NCBI GenBank assembly: GCA_026261815.1
Contig: JAMPIT010000435.1
Location: forward strand, 1,390,501 to 1,454,500
DNA: 64,000 nucleotides
Direction of reading: 5' to 3'
Source of the DNA: Monarcha castaneiventris obscurior
Lineage: Eukaryota; Chordata; Aves; Passeriformes; Monarchidae
Shown here: in pieces, positions 51,038-63,882 of the stretch
Layout: each line of letters starts with the position of its first letter
Numbering within the stretch: the stretch's first letter is position 1
Notes under the pieces: model-generated
What the model was told of the DNA's origin: nothing
Seen by the model: the letters and a program-made list of their open reading frames with translations, nothing else
Database searches by the model: none
Translations under genes and position numbers: made by a program

Positions 51038-53011
51038 TTGCCATGCATTCAGTGGGAACAAGTTCATGTTCCTAGATTTTAGAAGTCAGTTGTCTTTTGG
51101 TTTTGCTTGGTTTGAACATTTCGTTTTGTTCATTTTGGAACACTTCACTGGATCACAGTAAGTTTTTACTCTTCACTCTACTTGTTGTGTACATAAGTAG
51201 ATTTATAAGCCTTTCTTTGGAATCCTATGGACACTTGTGAAGAAGCACATTTGAGATGTGTAGCTGATTTTTAATTTTGTTGGTATTTGGCACCCTATTT
51301 GATGCCACTGAGATAGTTCCTCCTACACTGTATGTTCTTTACACAGCATGACACAGCCAAATACATACCATTTGTTTACAACCCAATGTGTTTCAGTTGA
51401 ATTGAGACCAACAGTTTTCATTGCTTTAAGATGACTTAGTATACCCACTACTGTATTAGTCTATTAGCTTTTTCCAGTAACCTCTATAGAATTTAAAACC
51501 TCTGTAATTTCAGTGATCCTACAAGTATTATTCTGGTAGGAGTTAATACCTATTAATTGATAGGGGGTTTTTTTTCAGAAATTATTTAATAATATAGTAT
51601 CTGCTAATTTTTTTTTTAAGTCTCCAAGTTCTGTTAGGAAGAAAACCCAAATCCAACAAACAAACCAGATGAGAAAGTGTCCAAAGTTCCTCTTCTTATT
51701 AATTTATGTCTATATATGAAATAAGTGAACAAGGAACAGCAAAGCAAAATAAAATATGGCAGAGCATAGATTTCATGCAAAAAATCACAGAAACAAATTA
51801 CATGTATAAATTAATTTTAAGGAAAGGAAACCTTTTGGAATATGTAGCAAAAAGCACAGGAGTAACGGTCCCATTAAAATTAATTTTTTTTTTTCACGTG
51901 GGAAAATATTTAAACTCCTAATAGAACTTTTAAATCCATGAATTAAGGGAAATTATGAAACGTCATGAAAACATTAAGATACTTAAATCTCCTGATAAAA
52001 TTGCGTGCCCCTAAAAGCAGTTTTTAATGCATGAAGTGGTTACATAACACATAAACTGAATACGATTAACATAATGCTGTGGTGGCTTAGATGCTAAAAA
52101 GTTATTTTCAATAAAAATATATCTGCTTGTAGATTCTTTTTCCTTCTTTCCAAATACGAACAATTCTAAATTCCACTTACACAGAAAAGATGGAAGACAT
52201 GTTTTACAGTAATGGATTATATTAGTAAGTTCAAATAAATGACCAGCTTATTTAAAACTGAAACATTGGTTTACTATTAGTGGGATATCTGTATGTGTGC
52301 AATATACAATTAATCATTTGCCTTTTCACTCTCCTACCATCCTACCATTGTGCCTTAATCTTTCAGAATGGAACTGAATGAATAAGCCTATTTTTAAAAA
52401 TAAAGAATAACGAGTCATGAAAACCTGCACAAATGTTTGTTTTATAAATTGGGAGAGTCACAGAGTTTGAAGTGCTTGCTTCTTGCAGAAGGCAGCAAAG
52501 GAAGAGAGATGTTTATAGTAAGAAATGTCAGTCACACCTTTAAAAAAAGTACTTTTTTAACAGTTTCAGTGACAAGAATTCTGTTTTCAAGCTACCTCAT
52601 GTTGCATTGTATATGCATTAGCATGAACATTTCCCACAACCTAACCAACTTCTGTCAGAAAGATCTGTCATTTCTGTCCATACCCATGACAACATTCACA
52701 TTGTTGGGAAATTATCTCCTAGTGCAACTGGAGTCACATTAGATGATATAATGGGTCCTGGTTTTAAAGATTCTGATTTTTCCTGTGGCATATAGATGTT
52801 CTCTATCTTGCAGACCAGTTGATAAGTATGTGATTGCTCTTAAGTGATTGACCTTGTATTCTTAATGTAATGTAACATTATTTTGCTATAATAATAATAT
52901 AATGTTTATTTAATACTTTCTTTGTCTAAATCCCAGGAAAGGAATGGTGTTATTTACCTGCTACAGCACCTGTGTAGAAACTCTATTTTCAGATTCACTA
53001 ACACAATAGGT

Positions 53012-53041
53012 GTATAATATGTATGTTTATATATATATAAA
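53012..53041. repeat. TA-rich microsatellite
   Basis: Short TG/TA tract ending in a run of TA dinucleotides. Simple repeat. Confidence 0.7.
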
Positions 53042-53994
53042 AGTCACTCTGCAGACAGTAGTGTGCACTATTGCCTCTTCCTGGTGAGAAAAATGTACTT
53101 GTGCATAAATATAGAAGTACATTTTACTCCAAACTATCCAGGTAGGGATGATGTACCACATACCATACAAGAACTGGAAATAAGGAGAACTAGAAAGCAG
53201 ATTGATTATACAGATCTCAAGACTCAAATGTTTTGTTCTGCCTTTCCAATTCAAATGCATATGTGTACTCATAGCTTTTGTGTGGTGTGTTTCTGTCCTT
53301 TTGTTTTTCCTTCAGCATCATTTTCCTAGCTTTGTCTTCCTTTCTCCAAAGATTTTCACAGTTGCTCTGCTTTTCCCAGGCCTATTCACTCCCAATCTGC
53401 AAAAGAGTTTATGTTTTTAGAGTGAAAATCCTTCCCTAAGCCTTATCCATGACAAATAACTTTCCAGGGTGTTTAAAATGTCAAAATCATGGGCAGATCA
53501 GGAGTTTTAATTAACCTCACTCCAAAGGAGATGTAGTGGGATACCTGGGATCTTGTGAGTGAATTCTGAAAACACATCTTGGGCCTTAGAGCAGCAACAG
53601 TCGTTGGCCTCTTCGGGCTTCTAATCTCAGTCTTCTTGTGTTTGTAGACAACTACAGTAATTCTCAACTTCAGACTGCAAAAGATCTGGGGAAAGGCATG
53701 TCTGAAGTGCAGCTCTAGTTTGTGCCCAGAAGTAAGGTGGTTTTAGAGACCTTTCAGCCGGACACTTCTTTACTCTGTGCCAATTCCTCTCCAATAGCTT
53801 TACAATCACAAAATAGATGACATTTCAGTCTCACTTGTGCTACTGAAAGTGGAATTATTCTCAACCTTCTCAGGTTTCATTTTGTGTTTAAAAAAAACAA
53901 GTCATTAAAGGGCCAGTAAAATTCACTCCACAAGACTCAGAAACTTTTGGACAGTGATACTGAACGTGTCAGTGGGGTGACTGGAGTTGAGTGC

Positions 53995-54318
53995 CTATAG
54001 AACTGTCAGGAAATCTGTTTTGTTCTATACTCCATCATGAATCTGTTGACATTAGACAGAACCCTGCCCTGCCCCAGCTTAAGTTGCAGTTTGCTTGTTC
54101 TTTTAGTTACCCTTTCTCTCCTGCCTCTCCCTTTTTTTCTTTATTTTTTTCCCCTTCCTGCCTTCAGCTTTTCTTACTTAGGCCTAGATGCCTCCATGGA
54201 GGCAGAAGCCCATGGACATCTCTCTCTTCACTTTGTACCTGATGTACCTGATGATGCTGGTTTTGCACTCAATAAAAAAGCTGCTACAGCTACACTGTCT
54301 GGTCCTGTGAAGACTTGA
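53995..54318 (+). other. Pyrimidine-rich stretch with an LTR-like 3' portion (uncertain)
   Basis: A long CT-rich tract (about 54101-54175) leads to a segment with AATAAA at about 54270 and an ending gaagacttgaca that could be an LTR R-U5. A TGTCAGG at about 54004 could be the other end. No target-site duplication is visible next to these ends and no TATA box stands out, so this is only a suspicion. Confidence 0.2.
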
Positions 54319-54813
54319 CATTTCTAGTTAAATAGTTGACTGACTTTCACTGGGGGTTACGAAAGTAAAGTACTAGAAATTAAGTAAATAATTTTTTGCC
54401 CCTCTTGATTTAATTTTCTACATTTTTTCACTGATGTACTGCATTTGTGCGGCCATTCATGTTAATTTAGTGTCTAGAACTTTGAAAGGATTCATTAGAA
54501 ACTTCTTTACAAAAAAGTCCCTTTGTAAGTCAAATTATTAGCTCCTAATTTAATGGAAAACTGTTAAAGTTACTCTTTTTTACTTTCACCCCAATAAAGT
54601 TCTTGTTAGACTTTGTTGAAATTTTTTTACAGAATATATCTTTGATGCAATATTCAGATTCAGTGGAACTGACAGGCTGTGCAATAGCTCTGCAGTTTTT
54701 CTCACTAGCTTAGACTTGTTTGCCTCAGTGACCTCCTTCTGTGGACAATCAAATATCGTGTCTTCTTTAATTCCCAGTGCCTCCCTCTATGCATTATTGC
54801 ACAATGAGAACTC

Positions 54814-54819
54814 CACGTG
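54814..54819. repeat. Left target-site duplication of the ERVK-like LTR
   Basis: CACGTG directly left of the LTR end; its partner CACATG is at 55163-55168. Five of six bases match. Confidence 0.7.
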
Positions 54820-55162
54820 TGTCGCAGTGTCGGACACGAACATGCAGATTCAGCAGCAGGTTAGCAGCAGGTCAGGACCGCCGAGCAGAGCGAAAGGACT
54901 CTGCCCACCTTTATTATCACTCTTTTATACCTCTTTTAAAACAACCATACATTGGTAGATGAGGTTAACACCTTTGCAATTTTACAGGATAGGAACACAG
55001 TCTATCATCTTTCTCCGCCTTGGAGAAAGGAATGAACAACAATCCAGAAGTTCAGAAAACACCTCAGCTGGTTAGAAAAACAAATGCTATGTTTATAGAA
55101 AATGCATGAGAACTTCTACTACAAAAGTAAAAACATAGAACACTGTGAAAACCAGGGTGACA
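54820..55162 (-). mobile_element. Solo LTR of an endogenous retrovirus, ERVK-like
   Basis: A 343-bp LTR on the minus strand. On that strand it begins TGTCACCCTGG and ends GACACTGCGACA, with imperfect inverted ends TGTCAC/GCGACA. It carries a TATA box (TATAAAA, reverse complement at 54923-54929) and a polyadenylation signal AATAAA (54910-54915) close together, then a GC-rich, CpG-containing R-U5. The 6-bp flanks CACGTG and CACATG form a target duplication with one mismatch; six bases suits ERVK/class II. No retroviral coding sequence lies beside it, so it is a solo LTR. The class is inferred from duplication length and general likeness to avian ERVK LTRs. Confidence 0.85.
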
Positions 55163-55168
55163 CACATG
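55163..55168. repeat. Right target-site duplication of the ERVK-like LTR
   Basis: CACATG, matching the left copy CACGTG at five of six positions. The difference is a G/A transition at a CpG, a common decay. Confidence 0.7.
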
Positions 55169-57240
55169 GAGATAAGAAGAATTTTTAGCAAATCATATTG
55201 TGCTTTTTTAGGGTGTAATGCATCTTCAAGAAGTGTAGCATTCTAGTTCTTGAAATGACTAATACATCTGTGCTAATTTTCTGCCATGGTATTTATAATT
55301 TAGAACTAAGTTATAACAATATTACATTCCCTGAAATTAGTAGAAAGAGAACTCTCCCTCAGGAGGAGGCTAGGGTAGAGCATTCTGAATCTTTATCTCT
55401 AAAAGCATCACCCTAAATTTCAGCTGACTTTCTTAGCAAGACCTGAAGATGGCAAAGCAAGACATTCCCCTGGTGCCTGAGATTCCTCTCTGGCTAGGGT
55501 AAAATTACCCTGCACATCAGCATTGGAAGTATTTTCTGTGTGGTAATTAATTATACGGAAAATTGTCAATACTTTAAAGATGAGTAACAAATCTCAAAAA
55601 ATATGTATTATAGATATCATTATTTCAGAGGTTTTCTTCCCCTCAATACCAAGAATACAAAAATAGACCCAATTATATATCTCCCCTCCTCTCCTATTTT
55701 GGTTCTCTTACTCCTTTTATATGAAAAGTACTGGACCAGCATCTCCACAGCTAAGAGAACATACAGAGTGCTAATCCACTCCACCATTAATCTACAGGCA
55801 AGAATTTTCAAAACAAAAAGGCCTTCATTTATAGTGTATTGTTGAGAACTAAGGATTGGGTCCCATGAGTTTATACTGAAAGCGTTAGTGGGGGAAAGTA
55901 TTTCCTTTTTCTCAGTTATTTTCTTGTGTTTCTGTTAAATAGATGAATAGTTTTGTAAGAATCCATTTTATATTTACTAGACAATAATATATTCTACATT
56001 AATGAGACAGCAGCATGTGCTCACAGTTTAGAAAACAGTTTAGTAAACCTGATGCTTTAGAAATAGAGATACTACTATTAGTAGTGTTGCTCTTAAAGGA
56101 TAGCACTGAGCTTTACATTTCTTCTTTAAACTTCTTTGGTGAGTTGACAAAGTATGACACTAATGGGAATAAAAAAACAGAGTCAAGGTAAGTATGTCTG
56201 TCTTTTATAGAAGAATGCTAAAATATTTTTTAGGGCAAATTTAAGTTAATATTCTTTACTGCAAGTTTAGATAATTACTATACAATGCTAATTAAAAAGG
56301 AAAAAACCCACCTGATTCTTTATGATATACACTATGTGTACAGTATACTTTTATACTGTAAACATAAGTCATGCTGCCATCTGGAGAAAAAACAATAAAT
56401 GTGGCTTAAGTGGTGGCATTGGTTAAACAAAGTTTCTGCACTGTTCACAAGGGATTGTCTTTGGACATTTAGGATTCAGGCATAAAAGTGAATTGATTAT
56501 CTATTGCCATATTCCTTGGCTTTAGTGTAATACTCTTAAAGAAATCTTAGCCTTCATGGGAATTTCCAATTTGGCTTAATATCTTGACACAGGAATGATG
56601 GTTCTACATAGAATTGGGCTGGCCACTATTTAACAAAAATAGTATGTAGGCTTTTAAGATATTTAATACAATATGGTTTGACCTTTCTATTCCTAAAATA
56701 ACAGGAAGAAGTTAAAGTGCATTTTAAAAAGTATTTTATTTCTTTGTCGTTCTCTTGTCAGTGTGAAAGCAAGTTTTTTCCTCTTGTTATATCCAGTTAT
56801 ACTTTGTAAGCATTCATGTTCTTCACCAAAAACTGTATCTAGTATAGTTTGTTTTCAAACTCCACTGCACCTCTGGCAACATACAAGATGTGTGTAAAGG
56901 TATAAAGTACTTTTTGCAATAAATCAACACAGCAGGATTTTATCCCATGTGTTATTGATGACTTTGTCCTCTGTGATGCCTTCTAGTCCTGACCAGAGGA
57001 AAAGTATAAATGCTGTATTTCCAAAGCCTTTCTCATGTTGAAATACAGAACATTGTATTTTATTGAGAATAGTCATGATTTGCATGGCAGAGAATTTATC
57101 AACCAGTCTGTTCCACTAGGATTTTGTCTTTCCTAGCAGAAGTTGTCAGATGCCCACTCTTTCTAGAGAGATGGGGGAAGTTGAATTTCTATTTTTGGTT
57201 TTTATTCTCTTAAAAAGATTTTTTTGTTTGTTTTTTTTAG

Positions 57241-57396
57241 AATCCGAGGGATGCCTTCATCTCGCCTACAGGGTTCTTTCAGTGGGGAGGAACGAGAAAT
57301 TCCTCTCTATTTTCTATGATGATTAATGGGATTGATAATCAAGCTACAGAGTTACATGGCATTTTCTATTATTTATCTTTCAGATTAAAAATGTAA
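57241..57396 (+). other. Exon-like open segment with a strong acceptor; not a recognised GAS2 exon
   Basis: A T-rich tract ending in ttttttttag (AG at 57239-57240) is followed by 51 open codons starting NPRDAFISPTGFFQWGG and a TAA at 57394-57396. The first 70 bases contain several CpGs, unlike the surrounding AT-rich intron. An AATAAA occurs about 220 bp further on (near 57613). Exon 6 ends in phase 0, so splicing here would be in frame and give a shortened protein lacking the second half of the GAR domain. The translation resembles no protein I recognise. It may be a cryptic terminal exon, a conserved non-coding element or chance. Confidence 0.25.
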
Positions 57397-59637
57397 AAAT
57401 TAAACTGTCAATTTCATATATTCTTTGTTATAAATTGTGGGGATTTTTTACATTGATTTATTAAGATTCTATTTTGAGATGTTATGTTCCAATTTTAAAA
57501 GAAAATAATCAAAAAAAAAAACTTTAGCTGCATCTGTGTCAGTCAGTAGGAATTGATTTATGTTTCAAAAAGTAAAAAGAATTATTTAACGAAAAACTCT
57601 CATGGTAGCAAAGGAATAAAACAATGAGACCTTTATCCATAACAGTTATGTCCTTTGAATTATTTATTAGTCTAGGAGCCAAAGACTATGAAACAGTCAT
57701 GATAAATGCAGTGTCTCTCTCTTATATTGTAATAACATAGAAATAACACTCCTAGGATATATTGAACAATGCTTTTTCAGTGCAGACTTTCAGATTTTTT
57801 ATGTAAGTATAACTTCAAAAATTTCCTTTAAAATATAATTTGCTTTTAATAATTTAGGATAGTATTAATAGCTATTTTTACTTCATATTTTAAATTACAT
57901 TTGTTAGTGTAAATAATTAAAGAAAAATGACTGGCAAATATTCTTGCCTACAGTAAGGTAGAATTAAGGGAAGAGGTTTTAAGGTTAAGTGCACTCAAAT
58001 TTCATTATTCTAATTGTTATTCTAATATAATGACAACTTGTCCTTCAAGCTGTTTGTGCTGAACATGTATATTTAGTTCATGATCAAAACACATGAACAG
58101 GTTAAAGTATAGGTTTCAGTAGTTCTGCACAAGTACCCGTAAGATCCTAGACTAGTGTGTGTTAGTTACTGTTTCTGCTCCTTGAACTGGTCACCTCCTT
58201 GTATATCACAAATGGATATAGTTGTACCAAGTGACTATGCCAGTTCACGTGGGACCAGAATTAAGCTTCCATGGCACCTCCATCAGCAGAAATCACAAGT
58301 GGCCGGCAAAGGACAACATTTGATCCTGACTTTATTTTCTTTAGTTTTGTTTATTTTCTTCTTGGCATTAGAAGTTTGAGTCCAAGACCACTTACGTTTT
58401 GTGCATCAAATAACAAAATTTCACTGAAGTTTGCTGTGTAGTTTCCCTCCTTAGCAACAGGACATTAGGAAAACTGTAATTACTGCATTTTTGCCTTGAT
58501 GAAAAGTTTATTAATTATCACATGAATGCTACAGAGTAAGTACCAACTTAGAAATGGGTTCAAGTTGTTAGAAAAACCCTGAAGTCAGTGGTAGCCCACA
58601 CAAGCCAAGGGATAAAACTTCTCTCTTATCCTAATGTGGAATTTGGAGTTAAAACTGAATATGCAGTTGCCATTATTTATCCTCTTCTGAAAACAATATA
58701 GTTCAACATACTTCCAGAAATGCTTTTGTTGTGATTGTCTTCTGGTCATGAAGTATTTCATTGAGGGTTAGCTGTACACAAAAACAAACTTTCCCACATA
58801 TTTTGATTTTTAAAATTGTGAATGCACAAATTTCTAAAACTTTTTTAATACTTCTTTTTTTTTAACAGTTTGTTTTACAAATCTCCTTGAGATCTAACAG
58901 ATGTAAAACTGATCTGACTTTTAAACATTGGTTTGCATCTTTTAATGGAAGTTTAGGAGCATCCCTTTTACTCTTTTTGTTGTCACTGATTTTTGAAACT
59001 CAGAACAAAACAAGAAGAATATGTTGCTATAAGGAAGTTTTAAATACAGGAAACATTTTCTTTGTAAAGATTAGTAAACTCTGTAGATCCCAGAGTCAAC
59101 TGTTATCTTAAGTATTTTCCAAAACCAGCAACTACTAAACTGAAGACCAGCTATAGATTGTGTGTCAAGTCATAAATCAGCATCACTTGATTTGGATTGC
59201 TTTGTGGTATGCTATCACACCTTCCTTTCAACTCATCAGAAATGGATTTACCTTAAGGTTTAAAAAACAACTCAAGCCCTCCCATCAAATTCCACATACC
59301 AGGACACTAAAATTGTCTTATTTTATCAAGATAATATTTCAATCATGGCAACAGATGCTGAAGTGCTTCAGTTGTTGTAAATACTCTATTTAGATAAATA
59401 CATGCTATGGAATTTATTAGATATTTTACTAGATATTTTAGGTTTTTCAGTCCTAAGAATACACCTCTTGTCTAACCAACTAGACGCAACTCTGTCTGAA
59501 GCTTTTAAAATTCAGAAGAGAGACAGAACTTTGCCCAAAACATGCCATTAACGTTTCTTATTAAGTTGTGATTGCTTTTGTAAATAATACTGAAATTACA
59601 TTAAGTAATTTTAAACTTTGCATTAAGGTCTTATCAT

Positions 59638-59930
59638 ACATAGAATCATAGAATGGTTTGGTTCGGAAGGTACCCTTAGAAGTCATCTAGTCCAATCCCC
59701 TCCTTTAAGCAGAGTTATTGTCAACTAGACAAGCTTACTCACCCATCCAACATCCTTGAATGTTTCCAGGGATGGGGCATCCACAGCCTCTCTGGGAAAC
59801 CTGTGCCGTGGCCTCACCACCCTCACTGTAAAACGCTTCTTCCTAATATCTAATATAAATTAACTCTCCATCAGTTTAAAGCCTCTTGCCCTGTCTTGTC
59901 ACAACATAGCATAAGGAAAATTGCTGCTTC
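59638..59930 (-). mobile_element. CR1 LINE 3'-end fragment
   Basis: About 290 bp of antisense CR1 3' end. The + strand starts tagaatcatagaatggtttg, the reverse complement of the CR1 terminal repeat (ATTCTATGATTCTA). It continues through ggaaggtaccc, catctagtccaatcccct, the 'gatggggcatccacagcctc' block, 'cctcaccaccctcac', 'cttcttcctaatatctaat' and 'gtttaaagcctcttgccctg'. All blocks are in the order of the bird CR1 consensus, with small decay. The element lies on the minus strand and is 5'-truncated, like most CR1 copies. The right edge is approximate. Confidence 0.93.
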
Positions 59931-62900
59931 CTCTGCTGTGTTTACTGCCTCTGACAGTCTTGCTTTTCTCATATCATCTTTAACATATTACCCTGTTAAC
60001 TTAACATGAACTTTATTGTATTTAAGAGTAATTATTTATTCATAAGGAGACATGTTTATGACAATTTGGCAAATGCATAGCCATGATAATTTCCTGTCTG
60101 ATTTGAAGGAAGATTTAATAATCTCAAAGATTTTTTAAAAATGAAGGAAATGGGTTTGTGCCTCTGTGTCAAAGTTTTTCATGTGTTAGACTACCTGTAA
60201 ATGAACTGGTTTCATCTATGTTCTGCCCCAGCAATCCCTCATCTGAAACCCTTCCTTTTCCTGAATTTTTATTTTTCCTTATGAATGAAGATCTCAAGGA
60301 ATACTTGATCTCTACACCCTGAATTTCAATCTGGAACCCGGACACAATTTTGACTCTTTCCATTAGAATAATGATGGATATATGCTGGTGCAAGTGGTTC
60401 TGGTGTGGTAGGGAGATTCAAAGACAGGTGTATGCAGGGCCTTTTGGCTTGGCAACCAACTGATGGCTTCCTGGTCCCGTTCTACTAGTGTGGTTTTATA
60501 TGGAGCATATCAATAGATCACTTAAAGATGACCCATCTAAGTCACAAAATGAGTTTCCATTAGAATAATTTATTTTTTTTTAAATTGACACAGATATTTA
60601 ATATTTTGATACCATTTTGCTCTAGCATGTTGCTTTCCCTAGAACGTATTTGAGCTCAGCTAAACTGGTATCGCTTCAGGTTCCAAAATACCTCCTGGTT
60701 TCCATCAAGGGAACATATAAAAAAAATTTGAAGTAGTTAATTCTTTCTACAGCTCAGGTTTCATTTTCCATATTGGACTTGAGAAACACGTTGCCATTAG
60801 CTAGACTGTTATACACCCAGTTAAACTAATACAGCTCACTTAGTTTCAGACATTGTAGTTGAAGATAATATTTGAATATGGTTTTGAATAATAAATTGAA
60901 GTTTTTAAACCACATGATAGGGTTTAAAAATTCCTATCCTAAAAAGTTTCCCAGTCAAAATGTATGTATTTTAAACGTATCTTAAATACTTTTTTTTTTA
61001 ATTTTAAATTTTCTTTTAAATGTATTTCTGTCTAAGGTGTAGAATCATAATTCTGTGAAGAACTTTCAAACCCGACTCACATAAATCAAGTAAAATGGTA
61101 GGCTGCAAAAAACTCAGGTTTTCAGATTTTCAGTGGTGCTTATGCAAATTTCTTGGTTCATTTTACTTAACAACTTCCTCATGATTTACTGAGAGGCAAG
61201 AGGGAGAAGGAAAATTTAGCATTTCATAAGGGCACAAAGAACTCTGTTTCTGTTTCCTTTTCTCCTCCCCACCCCAGTTTCTCAAAGTATTGGCAAGCCA
61301 AAGAATGATATCATGGCAATTTCATGCTGAAAGTGTATTTTGTTCTCAAGTCTCCCTCCTTCTCTTTAGTCTTTGCTAGAGTGGTGGGATTTTTTTTTTC
61401 TGTTTTGTTTTTGTTTAAATTTAATATAGTGTTTGCAAAAGATGCTATAGAAAGGCCCACATAAGACAACTCTGGACATAAATACAGATTTTGAAGGAGC
61501 CCGTGAAAACCTGGTCTGCATGTATTAATAATTGTGTATCATTTTGTTACAGATTCAGCTGTAACATAGCTAATTTACTCAGGGTTACAGTCTTACTGGC
61601 CTGATTTTAGAACACATTTCCACATTGAGGAAAAGTAATAGCAAAGGGGATGTGTTTTTGTATAGGATTTTTTTTTTATTACCTATTATTTTTTTACTAT
61701 TCAGACCTAGCCCTGAGTCCCTTGCAAACAGCACCAAAAAAATTAAATCTCTGAGAAGTAAAGCTAGTTCTCAGTGCTTCAGGAAATCCCATCAGTACAA
61801 AAAAGCTGTAGAGGACAAGTAAGCAACCAGTGCTTTTGGAGTATCTCAGTATATATGGAATAGTAGGGGAAAGGCGTTAAATGTGCAAAGCATCCACATC
61901 CCTTCTTTCAGGCTGGTGAAAAGCAAAATGTCTGTAGCATACTGACTAGGCTTGTGATGGTGCTTCTCTAAGTCTGTTCTCTACTGTTGTTTCCATTTAG
62001 TTCAAAAACTGGCCTGAGGTTTTAGCCAGAGGAGATGCCTTAAAGCTCAAAGCTTTATGCTGTACACCATGGTGTCTGTGGCATGAAATCTTTTCTGTAA
62101 AAAATATGGAGATCAAGTGTTTGATTCAGGGCTGGCAATGTGTATATATGTATATCTAAAAGGTTGGTCAATGAGTATTTTGTGAAGCCAAGAGTCTGGC
62201 TGTGTTTGGCTTCAAGCCATCAAGTAATTTTTTGCAGATTCTAGTGAATATGAATGTATTGACATTTAATACTTCAGGAATTGTTATGTAATATCCCATT
62301 TTTGCTAATACTGAAGAGTCCAATTCAAAAAATAAGAGTATCATGATGATGAAAGATTATGTTGATGTGAAAATAGACATAATTACATTTTACACTAGGA
62401 TCTTCACATTCATGTTTCTTAACTGTTCAAAATTCGTAATAACTGCTTAGGAGATACTTTGAGAAGAAAGATACATGGAAAAAATTTCTCAGCACTGGTG
62501 CTTAGCATTAGCAAGGCTATTCTAAGGGAAAGATCTCTGTAGCTTTGTCTCTGTCTATAGCTACTGCTTGGGGCTATCCATTATGCAATTAAAACTAGTG
62601 GTCTTGTCCTAACAATTAGTTTTCACTTTCAAGATTAACATAATAACAAAAACTGTTTAAAACACGAAGCCTTTTAAGTATAAAAGCTTAGACTAACTTA
62701 ATAGATTCTCCAATCTGAAGAAGCTTTGTTTTACAACACACATTCATTTGGTTTTATTCATAATACAGAAGTGGAAAAAATGTTATGAAGATGTATTACA
62801 ATCTACCAACATAACACATGTGTTTGTATTTAGGAACTCTTGTCTGCTTTATACCCCATCTTACCTGGGCAATGTACTTCATCTATTTTATGTGAGAGTG

Positions 62901-63773
62901 TGTGTGTGTTCACAGCTACACATGGGTGCGTACAAATGCACATGTGCCACACTACTATCTGTGAAACCTTAGTCCTCTGACTAAAAATTTAGGTGATGTC
63001 AAGTCAAAATACATCAAGGAGGGTTAATATGTTATCTGGGTAATTTTTAGATATCCAGGTGAACTAAAAGAGAGAACTGTGCCCTTTAAGTATGGCAAAT
63101 GCAAGAAGAAAATGTTGATTTAACCTTCTCTGTTTTGGCCCTGAGTTTGAAATATTTATGTCCATATGCTAATTTGAATAGTCAGACTGTTTTTCAGAAC
63201 GCATTCACTATAATGAAAAGTAACTTTAATAAATACTGCATATATTTAATAGAAACTGCATATAGGGAAAGACACTGAAGACAAAGATCAGTGCACAGAG
63301 ATTCTGTAGAAATTACTTTCCTCAGTGCCAGTTGGGAAACTGATTCCTCAATAAAAATTGGATAAAGCTTTAAAGATTTAACAGACCGGTTAAAAGTCAA
63401 CTGAAATTTTTAGAAACTGCAACAGTGGTTCCTAGTCAGGTCTGTGTTTAGACTATGAAACAGATATAATTTTGGACACACAGGGTTTCTTGAATGTTCA
63501 GATGGAGTATGCAGCTAGAGTTGTTGTGGTGCCTCTTGTGTGATAACCTGAAAACAGAAGGAGAGGTAAGGTTAAAAAAACCATCTTACCTTCTCATGGA
63601 TAAAGATATGGCCAGAGCACACCATACAGGTGTGGAACATAGGAAATACTGTCTACCCCACAGTTCAGATGTAGCAGCAATGAATGAGAGACAATATTTG
63701 AGAAGACATTTCAGTCAAGAATGTTTCCATTGCTTTTTCATGCTTTATTGAAGCATCACCTGATCACCTTAAC

Positions 63774-63882
63774 AGAAAAAGAAACCCCAAAACCAAACCC
63801 GATAAAACAAACAAACAAAAACCCAAGTCCAACAAACACAAACCCAAAAAAACCTCCAAACCCTAAAGCCCCCTAACCATCT
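63774..63882. repeat. A/C-rich low-complexity tract
   Basis: About 110 bp composed almost only of A and C, with caaa, aaac and ccaaa words. Low-complexity DNA, probably from a decayed simple repeat. Confidence 0.8.

Noticed and set aside
53969..54318. Complete LTR call with ends at TGTCAG and TTGACA
   Set aside because: No matching target-site duplication at either possible left end and no clear TATA box; kept only as a weak suspicion.
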